Source of the DNA: Candidatus Heimdallarchaeota archaeon
Lineage (GTDB): Archaea > Asgardarchaeota > Heimdallarchaeia > Hodarchaeales > Hodarchaeaceae
NCBI GenBank assembly: GCA_020353515.1
Contig: CP070695.1
Coordinates: forward strand, 3,392,050-3,456,049
Length of the DNA stretch: 64,000 nt
Direction of reading: 5' to 3'
In this document: one piece after another, positions 18,101 to 27,042 of the stretch
How positions within the stretch are numbered: position 1 is the first letter of the stretch
How the letters are laid out: every line of letters begins with the position of its first letter
The notes under the pieces: generated by a model
What the model saw: only the letters and a program-made list of their open reading frames with translations
What the model was told of the DNA's origin: nothing
The model's database searches: none
Program-made: the position numbers and the translations under genes

Positions 18101-19984
18101 ACCATTTCCTTGTCCATGGTCTAGCGCATCTACAGTAAATGTATATGCACCAAGAGCTACAACGTTTGGTTTTGGAACACCTGATGGCATAGGACCACCT
18201 GATGACCATGTAATCACTTGATCTGTCCCTTGTTCCCAATAGCCATTACTATCATATACATCTTCAAAGATATGAAAACTAGTACTTGCTCCAACTGTTA
18301 ATGCTCCTGCACTATTCGGTGTAAATCCTGTACCATAACCTGGTCCATCATTTCCAGCCGCCATTAAAATTAATGTGCTGTTCCACGATGATAAATAATC
18401 TATATACCAGCTCCACCAATCATAACCCCAAACAAAATCATATATCTCAAATCCAACCCATCCCCAAGAATTAGTGAGCAGGTCAGCCTTGTGATTACCA
18501 GTGTATGTCCAGTTAAGAAAATCTAGGTTCGGTTCTTGACTAACAATGGGATCCCAACCAGTACCCCATAACCATCCATATGGATTAAATGCCCGAATAG
18601 CCATTAGATCTGCTGCTGGAGCTATTCCTGGAAGCTTGTACACACTTCCATTTCCATAGACGTCATAGTGAGAGACCCCGCGACTAGCTGCCGCTGCTGC
18701 TGTACTAGTACCGTGACCATCTGGATCACACATAAAAGCAATACCAGCTCCAGTCTTATCGATTCCTCTTACTAGTCCGCCAGTCATGATGTCGAAAATA
18801 TCATTTGTATTTGCTAAACATCCTAAACTAAAATCATTAATACCATCTTTGTCAAAATCAGTAGCTAATACTTCGGTGCCGTCTCCCCACTTATGGGGAT
18901 CGTTGTTAGTGAAGTCCCAATCTGCCAATGGGCCTCCTATTTCAAGTTGATTATATATTGCTGTAAGATTCCAGGATGTTTCCCAGTCCACATACACTGT
19001 ATCATAATCTCCAGACACGGTTGAATCTGTGACAAGGAAAAGGAAAAATTCCAGCGCATTAGGCATACCTGGGGAGAAAGTTCCAGCTATACCGACTTTG
19101 TATGTACCAGAGACACTAGAAATACCAGTTCCAACCCTAATATCTTCAGTATCAAAAAGATAACTTGAATTAAGCCAAGCTGCTACATCACCAATCCAGA
19201 TAGGGTAGCTATGGTTATTGAGGAGTAAATAATTCCCATCTCTGGCAATTGACGCGTTAGTAACAGCCAAACCCGCGCCTACACCATCAAAGCTTGTTGG
19301 ATATCCCGAAGAATCAACTGCATAAGCAGTACTGAGGTCAGTCACACCAAAATCGGTACCTGAATCAACAAGACCGATAGTGACGCCTTTCCCATCAATT
19401 GGATAGGTAAATTCACCTTTTCCTGTGACATTATTAACCCGGTCAGCGCTCATTACTTTTTGCATGTCAAATTGTTTTACACTTTGTGGTTTTTCTGTCT
19501 TATAATTGGCGAGTTTCTCGGCCATGACAACCCCAACATCGGGTCTCAAGTAAATACGCTGCAAAGCTTTACTGTTAGTGACATATCCTTGAATAATATA
19601 GCCACCATTAATTTTGGCAGCTTGAACGACGGTCATATGTTTATTAAGAGCGAAAAAATCAACATCTGGGGTAGCACCCATTAGAAAATAGACCCGATCC
19701 TTGAAAGATCTAATCCCTTCAGGAATACGATTAGTTTCAAGGTAGGATCTGAGTTCTGGATCAAGAAATTGATAACGATTAAATTCAGGTTTTTTAAAAC
19801 TATTAGGAATTGGATCATCTTGAAGGTCACGAGATGAAGGAGAATTAAGAAATGGTACTATTTCATTTGTTAGAATTAACACTGGAATATTGACACAAAT
19901 TACAGATAATAGAAAGATAACGAACGATAATGGAATCATATTATTTTTTCTGGAAATAAGAAAAGAATAATTCATATTATTCAT
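15113..19984 (-). CDS. Giant cell-surface subtilisin-like (S8) protease
   Basis: 1623 residues. A hydrophobic N-terminal signal or anchor (residues about 17-38) leads to a propeptide-like region, then the S8 domain: D207 in VTIGLVDSGTD, H424 in PDGHGTSTAA, oxyanion N545 in MAAGNDGPG and S639 in GIFGGTSLACPVAAG. The D-to-H distance of 217 residues is far above the usual 30-40 and recalls pyrolysin and tripeptidyl peptidase II. About 900 residues of beta-rich domains follow, including a pre-peptidase-like segment and a fibronectin-like segment, then a last membrane helix (FATAAVLVLWI) and a basic KRKKPYK tail. It should be exported and anchored outside. It starts one base after the stop of the methylase gene, so it is translated from the same transcript. 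Confidence 0.93.
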   Translation of the reverse strand: MNNMNYSFLISRKNNMIPLSFVIFLLSVICVNIPVLILTNEIVPFLNSPSSRDLQDDPIPNSFKKPEFNRYQFLDPELRSYLETNRIPEGIRSFKDRVYFLMGATPDVDFFALNKHMTVVQAAKINGGYIIQGYVTNSKALQRIYLRPDVGVVMAEKLANYKTEKPQSVKQFDMQKVMSADRVNNVTGKGEFTYPIDGKGVTIGLVDSGTDFGVTDLSTAYAVDSSGYPTSFDGVGAGLAVTNASIARDGNYLLLNNHSYPIWIGDVAAWLNSSYLFDTEDIRVGTGISSVSGTYKVGIAGTFSPGMPNALEFFLFLVTDSTVSGDYDTVYVDWETSWNLTAIYNQLEIGGPLADWDFTNNDPHKWGDGTEVLATDFDKDGINDFSLGCLANTNDIFDIMTGGLVRGIDKTGAGIAFMCDPDGHGTSTAAAAASRGVSHYDVYGNGSVYKLPGIAPAADLMAIRAFNPYGWLWGTGWDPIVSQEPNLDFLNWTYTGNHKADLLTNSWGWVGFEIYDFVWGYDWWSWYIDYLSSWNSTLILMAAGNDGPGYGTGFTPNSAGALTVGASTSFHIFEDVYDSNGYWEQGTDQVITWSSGGPMPSGVPKPNVVALGAYTFTVDALDHGQGNGLNAVGIFGGTSLACPVAAGVAALMLQAGVDAGWFPNSDIAGHIKSVMESTAIDLGYDPFRQGAGRVDAWRAVNAMFGNETDGTDPLLMIGSTSTFDRVATQDDRASGWLGYSTGLYEVGDPFSPEQDPSTRRQNHPSDLGITMLDNSVFTGSLFPGESQVTDIDASVVMTSTTADSVTAYELIFWNEATGVLHSTSENTTWPLEDHFDTVFMDQWNTCDYAVVFLTYPKKNFEDVYRSVDDSNYVFLHDWNDLNGNGRIDFAPEADGEVRRVQSDTTNGNNHQLHVGKPGDAFYKTGLNGKGPTIYYRDVGYENDKWDSLDVLVTVRLFQRVPWQGTPIDVDVVLDSGVTWDVTVTVDDSATPGMYGGFLEWTKDDKIAGLTPMCVRVDGLAPPDLSLSWGGSDEHPYDNGAVYGAVNWFGQTPISGDWRFYYVDIDYFLNNGTDDFTTWVMTNVTWTDPQTVIDVHVFMSGYGSSAYFGPYSATQSQSENFDNTGRTDGKPTWKCQNVLLTDFTWDVSGFWDWDKTNANDWYHDKSTASAGHLGYLGIALHTIEYGSMSASEDFIITVSSIRNSTLTSYREAGLQTIDDSSDPSLIDGYPPAPYTNVSHNALDGLMFNAPTATIRAINSNNAVVTSGSSWEGPHAQFSGTFDSWSLPGFPSLFIRDTKIMVELVNSIKLEGLLTEKTAIPRDLPSNPEDFDWLRPWPNLHAGQKIVLDLTIPDPPGTPGDPPHDLELILISPTGSIVATSTEPGSIEHIEYVTTESGTYTIGVDYWGIDYEPYYVWGDWPGGLPFIVTGKASLGVSHRETGTTATVDSNGFGQNDVFEIVVKGFTGTSLDWLPFTEYRVTDVTIINQFSPTVEVIYPNGGETVGPDPVTITWDSSDPNVEDTLLYSVYVSNDSGETWERLVRNRREISSYEWDPIDEGFTPGSQYLVNVSVTDGLFKTSDISDAVFTFTDESTTEKKSASFDLIGFATAAVLVLWISKRKKPYK

Positions 19985-19985
19985 C

Positions 19986-22709
19986 TCAGCTAGCGCTTTT
20001 TATTGTTGAAATAATCTCTACTTGGTCCTTTTGATTAATATTATATAACTTGAGAACAATAGAATCGATCTCTTTCTTTTTGAATGATAATTTTGAAAGC
20101 TCATTGCAAAGAAATTGAAGCCAATGATTTACTTTTTCCTCTTGCGTTTTCGCTGTAAAATGTGTTAAGATGTCCCCACTAAAACATGCTCTCAGAAATT
20201 GACGTTGTGAATTGTAAGAGATTCCTATTTCCTGGAAGATGACCCAAAGGCTGTTTAAAACTGATGTAATGGACTCTCCAATATCCAAACATTCCCTCAC
20301 AGCTATCTCAACTTGATTAACCATGAGATTATTTGTAAATTGAGTAATATCTATAATAGGAAACTTCTTCAAATCATTTAATCTTATCTGTGGATATCTA
20401 CTAGATTTTTTTCGTGGTTTGCGAATGATGTTAAAATATTCGCCAATCCAATTCCCTAAAGACGAACATAATATTCCTAGAATGAAATAAAGAGAGTAAG
20501 GTGGTTTTGGGTCGTAGATCAAATGCGTATTTCTGAGAGTCAAATATTTTTGTTTATCTAAAGTACCAATGAATCTTGGTGAAGTTTGTCTTAAAATAAT
20601 TTTATCTTTTAAAAACCGCTCTAATTTTCCTGAAATCAAGATAACCTTTTTATTTGTTCTCGAAACGTCTTGGTTTGTTTCCTGTAGTCTTTTCTCATAT
20701 TCTTTGTCAAATCTAACATAAGAGTTTTGTAGTCCATGTGTCCAAAATAGAGTATATGGTCGTGATAGTCCGTTTGAGCCATCAATACATTTATAGAATC
20801 CCTCTTTTGCATCTGATGATAGAAAATGTGTTCTAAGCAAACCTCCGTATTCCAGACCACAAGAAGTAGATGTTATGCTTCCAAGTGGGATTGTTGTATC
20901 ATTTAAATGAGAAAGAAAAGAAATATTTTCTTTGTATCGAAAAATGAAATTGGGTTGTGAGATAAAATATTCCTTTGAAATTTTCTGTGGAACATCGAAA
21001 ATTGTTTCTTGCCAAAGGGTTGGTAAATCATTATGAGTGTTTTGGATTACAATAAGTGATAAATCTACAACCGCTGTTTTTCTATAATTATAGTTTGCTA
21101 AGATAAAACTTATGTGATAATTAAGATGTAAATGTTCCCGAATTTTATCATAAGAAGGTAAATCTAAAAAAGAATGATCAATAACAAAACCCACAACACC
21201 TTTTGGAGCCAAATATTGTTGTAAGCATATTCCTAGGAATATTAAATAAGTATTGTCTCGTTTTCCACTGAATACAGGTATAAATTTTCTCAGAATTTCC
21301 AATTCTTTCTTTGAGGGGGATTTTTTTCTGAAACGACTGTGAAACGCCAGATATGGCGGATTTGAGAGAATTATATCGAACTTTGGAAAGGGTTTCTTAA
21401 TTTTCATGTGTGATATAAACGAACCAATGAAATCTTTCTGTTCTAAACCTAATTCTAATTCTTCATTCTCCCTTTCTAACAAGTAAAATGTATTTAAGAA
21501 AATTTTACATAACGAAACGCTGTTTCTATCGATATCTACACCTTGTATACAAGATTTTAAGACCTGTCGTCTTAAATTGATAAAAGAATCATCCTGGGTA
21601 GTGTTTGATATCATGAAGTTCACTAACTTCTCCATAGCGAACACCAGAAGAATACCACTTCCCATAGCGGGATCAAATACCCTCAAGCTCGTTATTGGTT
21701 TCGTTAAACCTTTCTCTATATAAGTATCAAAAGAACGAGAGATAATTGCCTCAGCTAGAGCAATTGGAGTATAAAATTCACCAAATTCCTGAAGATCACC
21801 ATTGCTTTTCACGTATGGTAGGATCTCTAGAAACAGAATATGTGGGATATCAAGAATCCAGTGATGTTCTATGAAAGAGAAATTCCTGAAAATTTCTTTC
21901 CAAGCTTTGATTTCTGATGGCTCTAGAAAAGATTCTAAGAATCGATCTTCATCTTGGGTAAAGATCTTTTGAATTAGGAATCTGATTCTTAAAAGATCTT
22001 TAAAATGATCAGAAGATGGAGATGATTTTAATTCCTTGGTTATTCTTGTTATCAGTTTTTCTTTTGTTTTTAGAAGAGTAGAAATTAAGTAAAGATAGTA
22101 TGAAATAATTGATTCTGTATTTTCCAAATTGTGTAAGTTTCTATTGAATTCCTTATTAATAAAATTTAATAGTTGAGATTTTTCCTTTTCAAGATGGTTA
22201 TATCTCCATAGATCATCAATAGAATCCAAGATTGAAATATCTGACAATATTGAAGCTAGAAAATATGGAGTAATCCCTTGGAGAATAGGTGACCAAAGTA
22301 AGAACCCATTACTTGATAATGTAAACAAATAAATTGTTTCCTGATTAATTAAACACACCCATTTAATACATTTTGATTGTAAGTTCTTTTTAACTTCCTT
22401 TAAAACTGGTAATCCCTTTTTTTCCATAAATAGATCATGTATAAACATTTTAGGATTATAAATGAAACAGAGATTATGATGTTTCCATATGTTTTCTCCT
22501 AGCGGTTTAATAGTGCTTAAGATCTCTTCAAATCTTTTTTCTCTCACATGTGATATAATTCTTAAGAAAATCCTTTGGTCTGATGTTTCCATTTTTTCCA
22601 AAGTGTTGAGAACTGATTGAATAATAGTAAATTGTTCTGTGTAAGGTAAACAAGGGATTAAAGAAAATGGAATTTGAGTTCTGAAAGAATAATGAAAATT
22701 AGGAGGCAT
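19986..22709 (-). CDS. Eco57I-like N6-adenine DNA methylase (type IIG-like)
   Basis: 907 residues. FGEFYTPIALAE at 309-320 leads into motif I DPAMGSGILL (346-355) for AdoMet; VDIDRNSVSLCK binds the adenosine; catalytic motif IV is SNPPYLAF (449-456). KGVVGFVIDHSFLDLPSY and the C-terminal RYPQIRLNDLKKFPI fit the TaqI-like recognition domain of Eco57I/type IIG proteins. The N-terminal 300 residues should hold a nuclease in a type IIG enzyme, but I see no clear PD-(D/E)XK motif, so it may only methylate. Its first 11 bases overlap the end of the histidine kinase gene and its stop lies one base before the subtilase start. Self-protection or epigenetic switching are the likely roles. Confidence 0.85.
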   Translation of the reverse strand: MPPNFHYSFRTQIPFSLIPCLPYTEQFTIIQSVLNTLEKMETSDQRIFLRIISHVREKRFEEILSTIKPLGENIWKHHNLCFIYNPKMFIHDLFMEKKGLPVLKEVKKNLQSKCIKWVCLINQETIYLFTLSSNGFLLWSPILQGITPYFLASILSDISILDSIDDLWRYNHLEKEKSQLLNFINKEFNRNLHNLENTESIISYYLYLISTLLKTKEKLITRITKELKSSPSSDHFKDLLRIRFLIQKIFTQDEDRFLESFLEPSEIKAWKEIFRNFSFIEHHWILDIPHILFLEILPYVKSNGDLQEFGEFYTPIALAEAIISRSFDTYIEKGLTKPITSLRVFDPAMGSGILLVFAMEKLVNFMISNTTQDDSFINLRRQVLKSCIQGVDIDRNSVSLCKIFLNTFYLLERENEELELGLEQKDFIGSFISHMKIKKPFPKFDIILSNPPYLAFHSRFRKKSPSKKELEILRKFIPVFSGKRDNTYLIFLGICLQQYLAPKGVVGFVIDHSFLDLPSYDKIREHLHLNYHISFILANYNYRKTAVVDLSLIVIQNTHNDLPTLWQETIFDVPQKISKEYFISQPNFIFRYKENISFLSHLNDTTIPLGSITSTSCGLEYGGLLRTHFLSSDAKEGFYKCIDGSNGLSRPYTLFWTHGLQNSYVRFDKEYEKRLQETNQDVSRTNKKVILISGKLERFLKDKIILRQTSPRFIGTLDKQKYLTLRNTHLIYDPKPPYSLYFILGILCSSLGNWIGEYFNIIRKPRKKSSRYPQIRLNDLKKFPIIDITQFTNNLMVNQVEIAVRECLDIGESITSVLNSLWVIFQEIGISYNSQRQFLRACFSGDILTHFTAKTQEEKVNHWLQFLCNELSKLSFKKKEIDSIVLKLYNINQKDQVEIISTIKSAS

Positions 22710-24474
22710 CAGAAACCGCTTTTTCTCTTAGTTCAACCTTCTGAGAGTAGAACTTCCCAGCAAGATTTCTAATTGTCCTATCCTGGTCATATAAGATGAC
22801 TTTCTCTAATGTAGAAATTATTCTCTCAAGCTCAGCGCCTTTATAATCCCCATTTCCTAATTGGTGAACAGCTTCCATTCGTTGTAGCATATTTTCAGAC
22901 GTAGTTGCAATCCGAATTAATTTATTTAGTGAACTCTCTTTTGTTGATTGGAAAGTTACCCCCTCTTTGTCAGGGGAGACTAGGAGCGGGAGCGTGATAG
23001 TAACAGAAGTTCCCTTATTGAAACCAGAGGACGTAATCTCTAAGGATCCACTATGAGCACTTATAATTTCATTAGTAAGGTATAGTCCCAAACCTAACCG
23101 ACTTACAGAGGGATGAAATGTCACAAAGGGTTTCCCAATACCTTTAAGATTTGTTGCATCAATTCCAACACCGTTATCCTCTATAGTGAGTTTAAGGTGT
23201 TGGCCATTATTTATAATTGAAGTATAAACTTCTATGATGCCATGACCTGTAAATCTTATTGCATTTTCTAAAACGTTACTTAATGCTTGGGAAATGCGGT
23301 CTCTATCAAGGTTAACGATGTATGGCGTTGTAGGATAGTGTACGATAAGATCGATTCTATATTTCCTTAACAAAAATTCAAGATCTTCAATTACTTTTTG
23401 TAAAATTGGATTTATGTTCTCTCCACGAAGATTACATTTGAGTTTTCCATGTTGGATCAACGCCACATCGTTAAGATCTTTTGTTAATGAGACCATTTGA
23501 TCGATGTTTCTTCTAAAGATTTCCATAAATCTTGATTCCAACGCTTGTTTCTCTTCGGTACTGACCCCTTTATCAAGTTGTTTACTATAGAAATCTAAGT
23601 ATCCCTTTAAATTAAGAAGAGGTGTTCGAAGCTGGTGTTGAGTCATAGTTAAAAAATCCAGCTTCATATCCTGTAACTCCTTTATGGAAGAAAGATCAAT
23701 AAGGACGCCTTGGATAAAAACATCATTTGTGGAATACGCTCTTCGAACTATGGCATGAACAGGAATACGTGAACCATCGCTGCGTAAGAGATTAAATTCT
23801 GTAGTTTCATCAGGATGATAATATCTATTATGGTTATCCATGTCTTTAGGAACCTTCCCTGTTATCAAATCTCTTTTACTCTGAATTAGAAATCTAGCAA
23901 CCTTCTCTCGATCTTCAGGAGCCACAAAGAAAGTCGGCATACTTTTATTTCGGGTGATTTCTGCCTCTGTATAGTTCAATTTCTCAATAAATGCTTGATT
24001 ATAGTACTCTAAGACTCCATTCTTTAGAATAAAAAGAAAATTCGGATCTCTTTCCATTACAGCCTTGTATTGGGCCTCTGTTGTTGATAATTCGTCAATT
24101 ATTTTTTTTACTTTACCAATGTTCCTTATGACTACAATGTAATAATCCTCATTTAGAGGTGCTATCCTTAATTGTATCCATGTTTGTTTTCCTGTAAATG
24201 TCAGTCCTTTCCATTCACTTTCTCCTGGTAAAATCTTGGAACTAGAAAGCTCAATAAATTTTTGATGATCTGATGGATCCAAAAACGCTAGGAATATATC
24301 TTTGTCAATGCTTTGTTCGTTACTGATATGTAAATCTTCTCTGACTTTCCTATTTGCAAATATTGGTTCGTTATTGTTGTTTTTATCCAGAATAATGATT
24401 CCTGAGGGAATTTGATCGAGAAGATTAGTGAAATTAACGTCAAATGGCTTGCTATTAGATGACAATTGATTCAT
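22699..24474 (-). CDS. Soluble PAS histidine kinase
   Basis: 591 residues, no membrane segment. Two PAS domains at about 15-125 (LLDQIPSGIIILDKNN) and 135-260 (VMERDPNFLFILKNGVLEYYNQAF), then the dimerisation helix with the phospho-acceptor H280 in FLTMTQHQLRTPLLNL, then a HATPase domain with the N box NVLENAIRF, G1 IEDNGVGID and G2 LGLGLYLTNEII. The last 85 residues (about 505-591) are helical, possibly HEAT-like, and not part of the standard kinase. No receiver domain or regulator gene is adjacent. The gene is first in a tight unit with the methylase (11-base overlap) and the subtilase. Confidence 0.92.
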   Translation of the reverse strand: MNQLSSNSKPFDVNFTNLLDQIPSGIIILDKNNNNEPIFANRKVREDLHISNEQSIDKDIFLAFLDPSDHQKFIELSSSKILPGESEWKGLTFTGKQTWIQLRIAPLNEDYYIVVIRNIGKVKKIIDELSTTEAQYKAVMERDPNFLFILKNGVLEYYNQAFIEKLNYTEAEITRNKSMPTFFVAPEDREKVARFLIQSKRDLITGKVPKDMDNHNRYYHPDETTEFNLLRSDGSRIPVHAIVRRAYSTNDVFIQGVLIDLSSIKELQDMKLDFLTMTQHQLRTPLLNLKGYLDFYSKQLDKGVSTEEKQALESRFMEIFRRNIDQMVSLTKDLNDVALIQHGKLKCNLRGENINPILQKVIEDLEFLLRKYRIDLIVHYPTTPYIVNLDRDRISQALSNVLENAIRFTGHGIIEVYTSIINNGQHLKLTIEDNGVGIDATNLKGIGKPFVTFHPSVSRLGLGLYLTNEIISAHSGSLEITSSGFNKGTSVTITLPLLVSPDKEGVTFQSTKESSLNKLIRIATTSENMLQRMEAVHQLGNGDYKGAELERIISTLEKVILYDQDRTIRNLAGKFYSQKVELREKAVSDAS

Positions 24475-24611
24475 TCCTTTTATTTACTCTGTTTCAGAGA
24501 CACCTGATATACTACATATTTTTAACCTAGTATAGACATTTAGTAATAACATAGTTTTTTATGGATTATTGTGGACAAGTATCTATATTGATAAAAGGAA
24601 AGTGAAACGTA
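24475..24611. promoter_or_regulatory. Divergent promoter region of the kinase unit and the 24612 gene
   Basis: A 137-base AT-rich spacer. It must carry the only obvious promoter for the three-gene minus-strand unit. GGAAAG stands nine bases before the TTG at 24612, as a ribosome-binding site for the plus-strand gene. Confidence 0.4.
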
Positions 24612-25235
24612 TTGCTAGAACGTTTGAAAGAGCTTGAAACATCACAGAATTATGCAGAAATGCTTAACGAACTTCGAAAACATGAAAGTATAACAACTCA
24701 AGCTTATGCAAGGATAAGTTCTTTTATTACTAATCCAACCATCTTAGGAATCCTTAAAGCTTTGGAAGAAATGTCTGTTACAGCTACATCATTGTTACGA
24801 CATTGTTCTGATCTCATGGAAGATGAGACGGTTGCCGCTCCTCTCGCAGCAGAAGCAGATGTGTCAAGTACAATCTCCGTTCCTGCGGAAGCCGCGAGAG
24901 ATCGTGACAATATGTTTGGCTTAGATGATTTACAAACTATATTATCAGAAATTTCACCAAAAGAGATTTCAGAGGAGGGTGCAAAAATATCAGCTACATT
25001 TTGGTATATTAAGGGTGGGAAAAACGAATCAATCGAATTAAATCTATCTGAGAGAGAAATCTTTGGGAAAATAATCCTAGATATATTGAAACAGATTGAG
25101 GTTGGATCTGATGAAAAGTTTTCGATTTCTCCACTCGGTTACGAAGCTCTACTTCGACACCAGTTACAAAATTCATTTGGGCAAATCGTAAAGACATATG
25201 GAGAAGAATTTACCTTAATTAAATTGTATACTTGA
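24612..25235 (+). CDS. Unknown helical protein
   Basis: 207 residues starting with TTG. I do not recognise the family. Residues 1-75 are amphipathic helix (LERLKELETSQNYAEML, ALEEMSVTATSLLRHC), then an Ala-rich linker at about 78-100, then a mixed alpha/beta half (KISATFWYIKGGKNESIEL and a C-terminal IVKTYGEEFTLIKLYT). No signal peptide, no metal motif. It is divergent from the histidine-kinase unit and shares its spacer, which might mean joint control. Confidence 0.6.
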   Translation: MLERLKELETSQNYAEMLNELRKHESITTQAYARISSFITNPTILGILKALEEMSVTATSLLRHCSDLMEDETVAAPLAAEADVSSTISVPAEAARDRDNMFGLDDLQTILSEISPKEISEEGAKISATFWYIKGGKNESIELNLSEREIFGKIILDILKQIEVGSDEKFSISPLGYEALLRHQLQNSFGQIVKTYGEEFTLIKLYT

Positions 25236-25382
25236 TTAAATGGTTTCTAAAAATATTCTTAAAAAAATTGAGAAACATAAAATCAAATTATTCTACGAGA
25301 AAAGTTTATATGTTTGATTAGATCGAACAATATCACTACACCGGTACTTCATTATATTTACATAATATCAGATAAGAACAAG

Positions 25383-25625
25383 GTGCCTCTTTTGGAAAAC
25401 AATGATTTTGAAGCAAAGGTTGTATCAGTATCAGCTAAGATAGCCACAAGTATAGTAGAATATATGGATTTACTTATTGAACGTGGATATTATTCATCAC
25501 GCGAGGATATTGTCAGACAATCCATCATTGATCTTTTTATAGACAAATTTGAAATCAGTTTGATAGATCTTGAACCAGATCTTTTCGAATTTCCTTCTAT
25601 GGAAGAACTTGAAGAAACTGAATGA
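25383..25625 (+). CDS. Ribbon-helix-helix (CopG-like) DNA-binding protein
   Basis: About 80 residues from GTG 25383. The RHH core is VVSVSAKIATSIVEYMDLLIE then RGYYSSREDIVRQSIIDLF, with the SSREDIVRQ pattern of archaeal NikR/CopG-like regulators, followed by an acidic tail (FEFPSMEELEETE). The frame is open from TTG 25314, but that start sits on a TATA-like AGTTTATATG, and another TATA-like ATTATATTT at about 25353 is 26 bases before GTG 25383, so the shorter form is preferred. It probably represses a nearby promoter, perhaps its own. No toxin gene follows. Confidence 0.72.
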   Translation: MPLLENNDFEAKVVSVSAKIATSIVEYMDLLIERGYYSSREDIVRQSIIDLFIDKFEISLIDLEPDLFEFPSMEELEETE

Positions 25626-25734
25626 TAATCTTTAGAAAGGAATGAAGCGGGGGAGTTCCTGAAACAGACAACATAAGAATTTCAAATGAAAAACAACGCT
25701 CTGAAACCTAATTAATGCTGAGTGATATCATTAA

Positions 25735-26052
25735 ATGCTTGAAATTCATCTCTATGGCACATTAAAGAAAAAATTTGACTCAAACGCTTCGTTTGCAGAG
25801 GATACAATCATTAACCTTCCATACGTCGAAAATGAACGCATACTTCAACTATTAGAACGATTAGATATTCAGCTTAGAGAGTGTGGTGAGATCTTCTGCA
25901 ATGGGATCGTTGCAACAGAAAATACCTTAATCCCTGAAGGAGCACGAATTGGGGTATTTTCAACAGGAATGCACCTATTATGTGGCGGTCAGCATCTTAA
26001 GGGTCATGGATTTATCACGAAGAGTCCAACACAAAAGGATCAATATTATTGA
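25735..26052 (+). CDS. MoaD-like beta-grasp protein without a Gly-Gly end
   Basis: 105 residues. The N-terminus (MLEIHLYGTLKKKF) and the LLERLDIQLRECGEIFCNGIV and IPEGARIGVFSTG segments follow the ubiquitin-like beta-grasp fold of MoaD/ThiS proteins. Unlike MoaD it does not end in Gly-Gly: a tail LCGGQHLKGHGFITKSPTQ continues for about 25 residues and holds an internal CGG. It could be a sulfur-carrier relative needing cleavage, or a beta-grasp protein of another role. It lies 18 bases before a true MoaD-like gene and is probably co-transcribed. Confidence 0.55.
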   Translation: MLEIHLYGTLKKKFDSNASFAEDTIINLPYVENERILQLLERLDIQLRECGEIFCNGIVATENTLIPEGARIGVFSTGMHLLCGGQHLKGHGFITKSPTQKDQYY

Positions 26053-26070
26053 AAGGAAGATTACTCATCC

Positions 26071-26313
26071 ATGATTGTTAAAGTAAAGCTATTTGCAACT
26101 TTAAGGAGCTATGGACCAACAGGTATTAAATTGGGTGAGAGCTTCCCGATTACTCTTGAGGAAGATGCAGTTGTGGCTGTGTTATTGGACAAGTTGAAAA
26201 TTCCAAAAAAGGAAGCTAAATTAATCATGATTAATGGGAATAATAGTGAATTAGGGGATAAATTGATTGAGGGAGACACAATCGCTATTTTCCCGCCAAT
26301 TGGGGGTGGTTAA
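26071..26313 (+). CDS. MoaD/ThiS-family sulfur carrier
   Basis: 80 residues, the standard length. MIVKVKLFATLRSY opens the beta-grasp fold, INGNNSELGDKLIEGDTIAIFPPIGGG closes it, and the C-terminal Gly-Gly is the residue pair that is adenylated and thiocarboxylated. MoaD gives the dithiolene sulfur of molybdopterin, which in archaea usually carries tungsten; the aldehyde oxidoreductase gene 1.6 kb downstream needs that cofactor. Archaeal relatives (SAMPs) also serve as ubiquitin-like protein modifiers, which cannot be excluded. No E1-like MoeB gene is seen in the window. Confidence 0.85.
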   Translation: MIVKVKLFATLRSYGPTGIKLGESFPITLEEDAVVAVLLDKLKIPKKEAKLIMINGNNSELGDKLIEGDTIAIFPPIGGG

Positions 26314-26438
26314 TCTCTCTAATATTACCTGAAATCCTTTCTCACACAGTGTTGAAGAGATACCAAATAACCTTAAACTAGAAGAATATTAAGGAGAAAA
26401 GTTAATTAGCTTGTATTTTGAAATAGAGAGATAATGTC

Positions 26439-27026
26439 TTGAGCTTAATAACCAGAATCGCAGAACCTATCAGAAATTATAGGGCGAATAAGATTCTAAA
26501 TATTATAAAACTCTTCATTGAACCAGGAGACTTAATATTAAGCGTAGGGGATGGGGATGGATATGTTTCACGGCGAATCCAAGAAAAATCTAATGCCCAG
26601 GTCCAAGGAATAGATATTTTGCATTTTAAAGAATATCGGGTTCAAGGAATTCCTCTTGTTATTTATGATGGAAAGGAAATTCCATTTGCAGACAATTCTT
26701 TTGATATTAGTGCTGGGGTCTTTTTATTGCACCATTGTCAAAATCTGGAATTGACTCTCCAAGAAATGATCCGTGTGAGCAAAAAGAAGATAATTATTTT
26801 TGAAGATGTTTTTAATAATCGTTTAGAGCATTATTTTCTCCGTTTTTTTGATACTATTGAAAATCGAACTTTCTCGACAGAAATGCCAATCCCGTATAAT
26901 TTCCAAACACTCTCACAATGGAAAGAAACTTTCAAAAGATTTGATCTAAAGCTTATATATACAGTACAATTCCGAGCGCTGCCCCTTCCTGTTCGTAATC
27001 AAGCATTTTACTTAGTTAAAAACTGA
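26439..27026 (+). CDS. Class I SAM-dependent methyltransferase
   Basis: 195 residues, TTG start. Motif I is LILSVGDGDGYVSRRI; GIDILHFKEY is the acidic strand-2 region; GKEIPFADNSFDISAGVFLLHHC is the typical post-I/motif II-III stretch of Methyltransf_11 proteins, followed by EMIRVSKKKIIIFED. The substrate is unknown. Two features of the usual motif are changed: the first Gly-rich loop is SVGDGDG rather than DxGxGxG. It follows the MoaD-like gene on the same strand with about 125 bases between. Confidence 0.85.
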   Translation: MSLITRIAEPIRNYRANKILNIIKLFIEPGDLILSVGDGDGYVSRRIQEKSNAQVQGIDILHFKEYRVQGIPLVIYDGKEIPFADNSFDISAGVFLLHHCQNLELTLQEMIRVSKKKIIIFEDVFNNRLEHYFLRFFDTIENRTFSTEMPIPYNFQTLSQWKETFKRFDLKLIYTVQFRALPLPVRNQAFYLVKN

Positions 27027-27042
27027 ATAGTATAATCATCAT

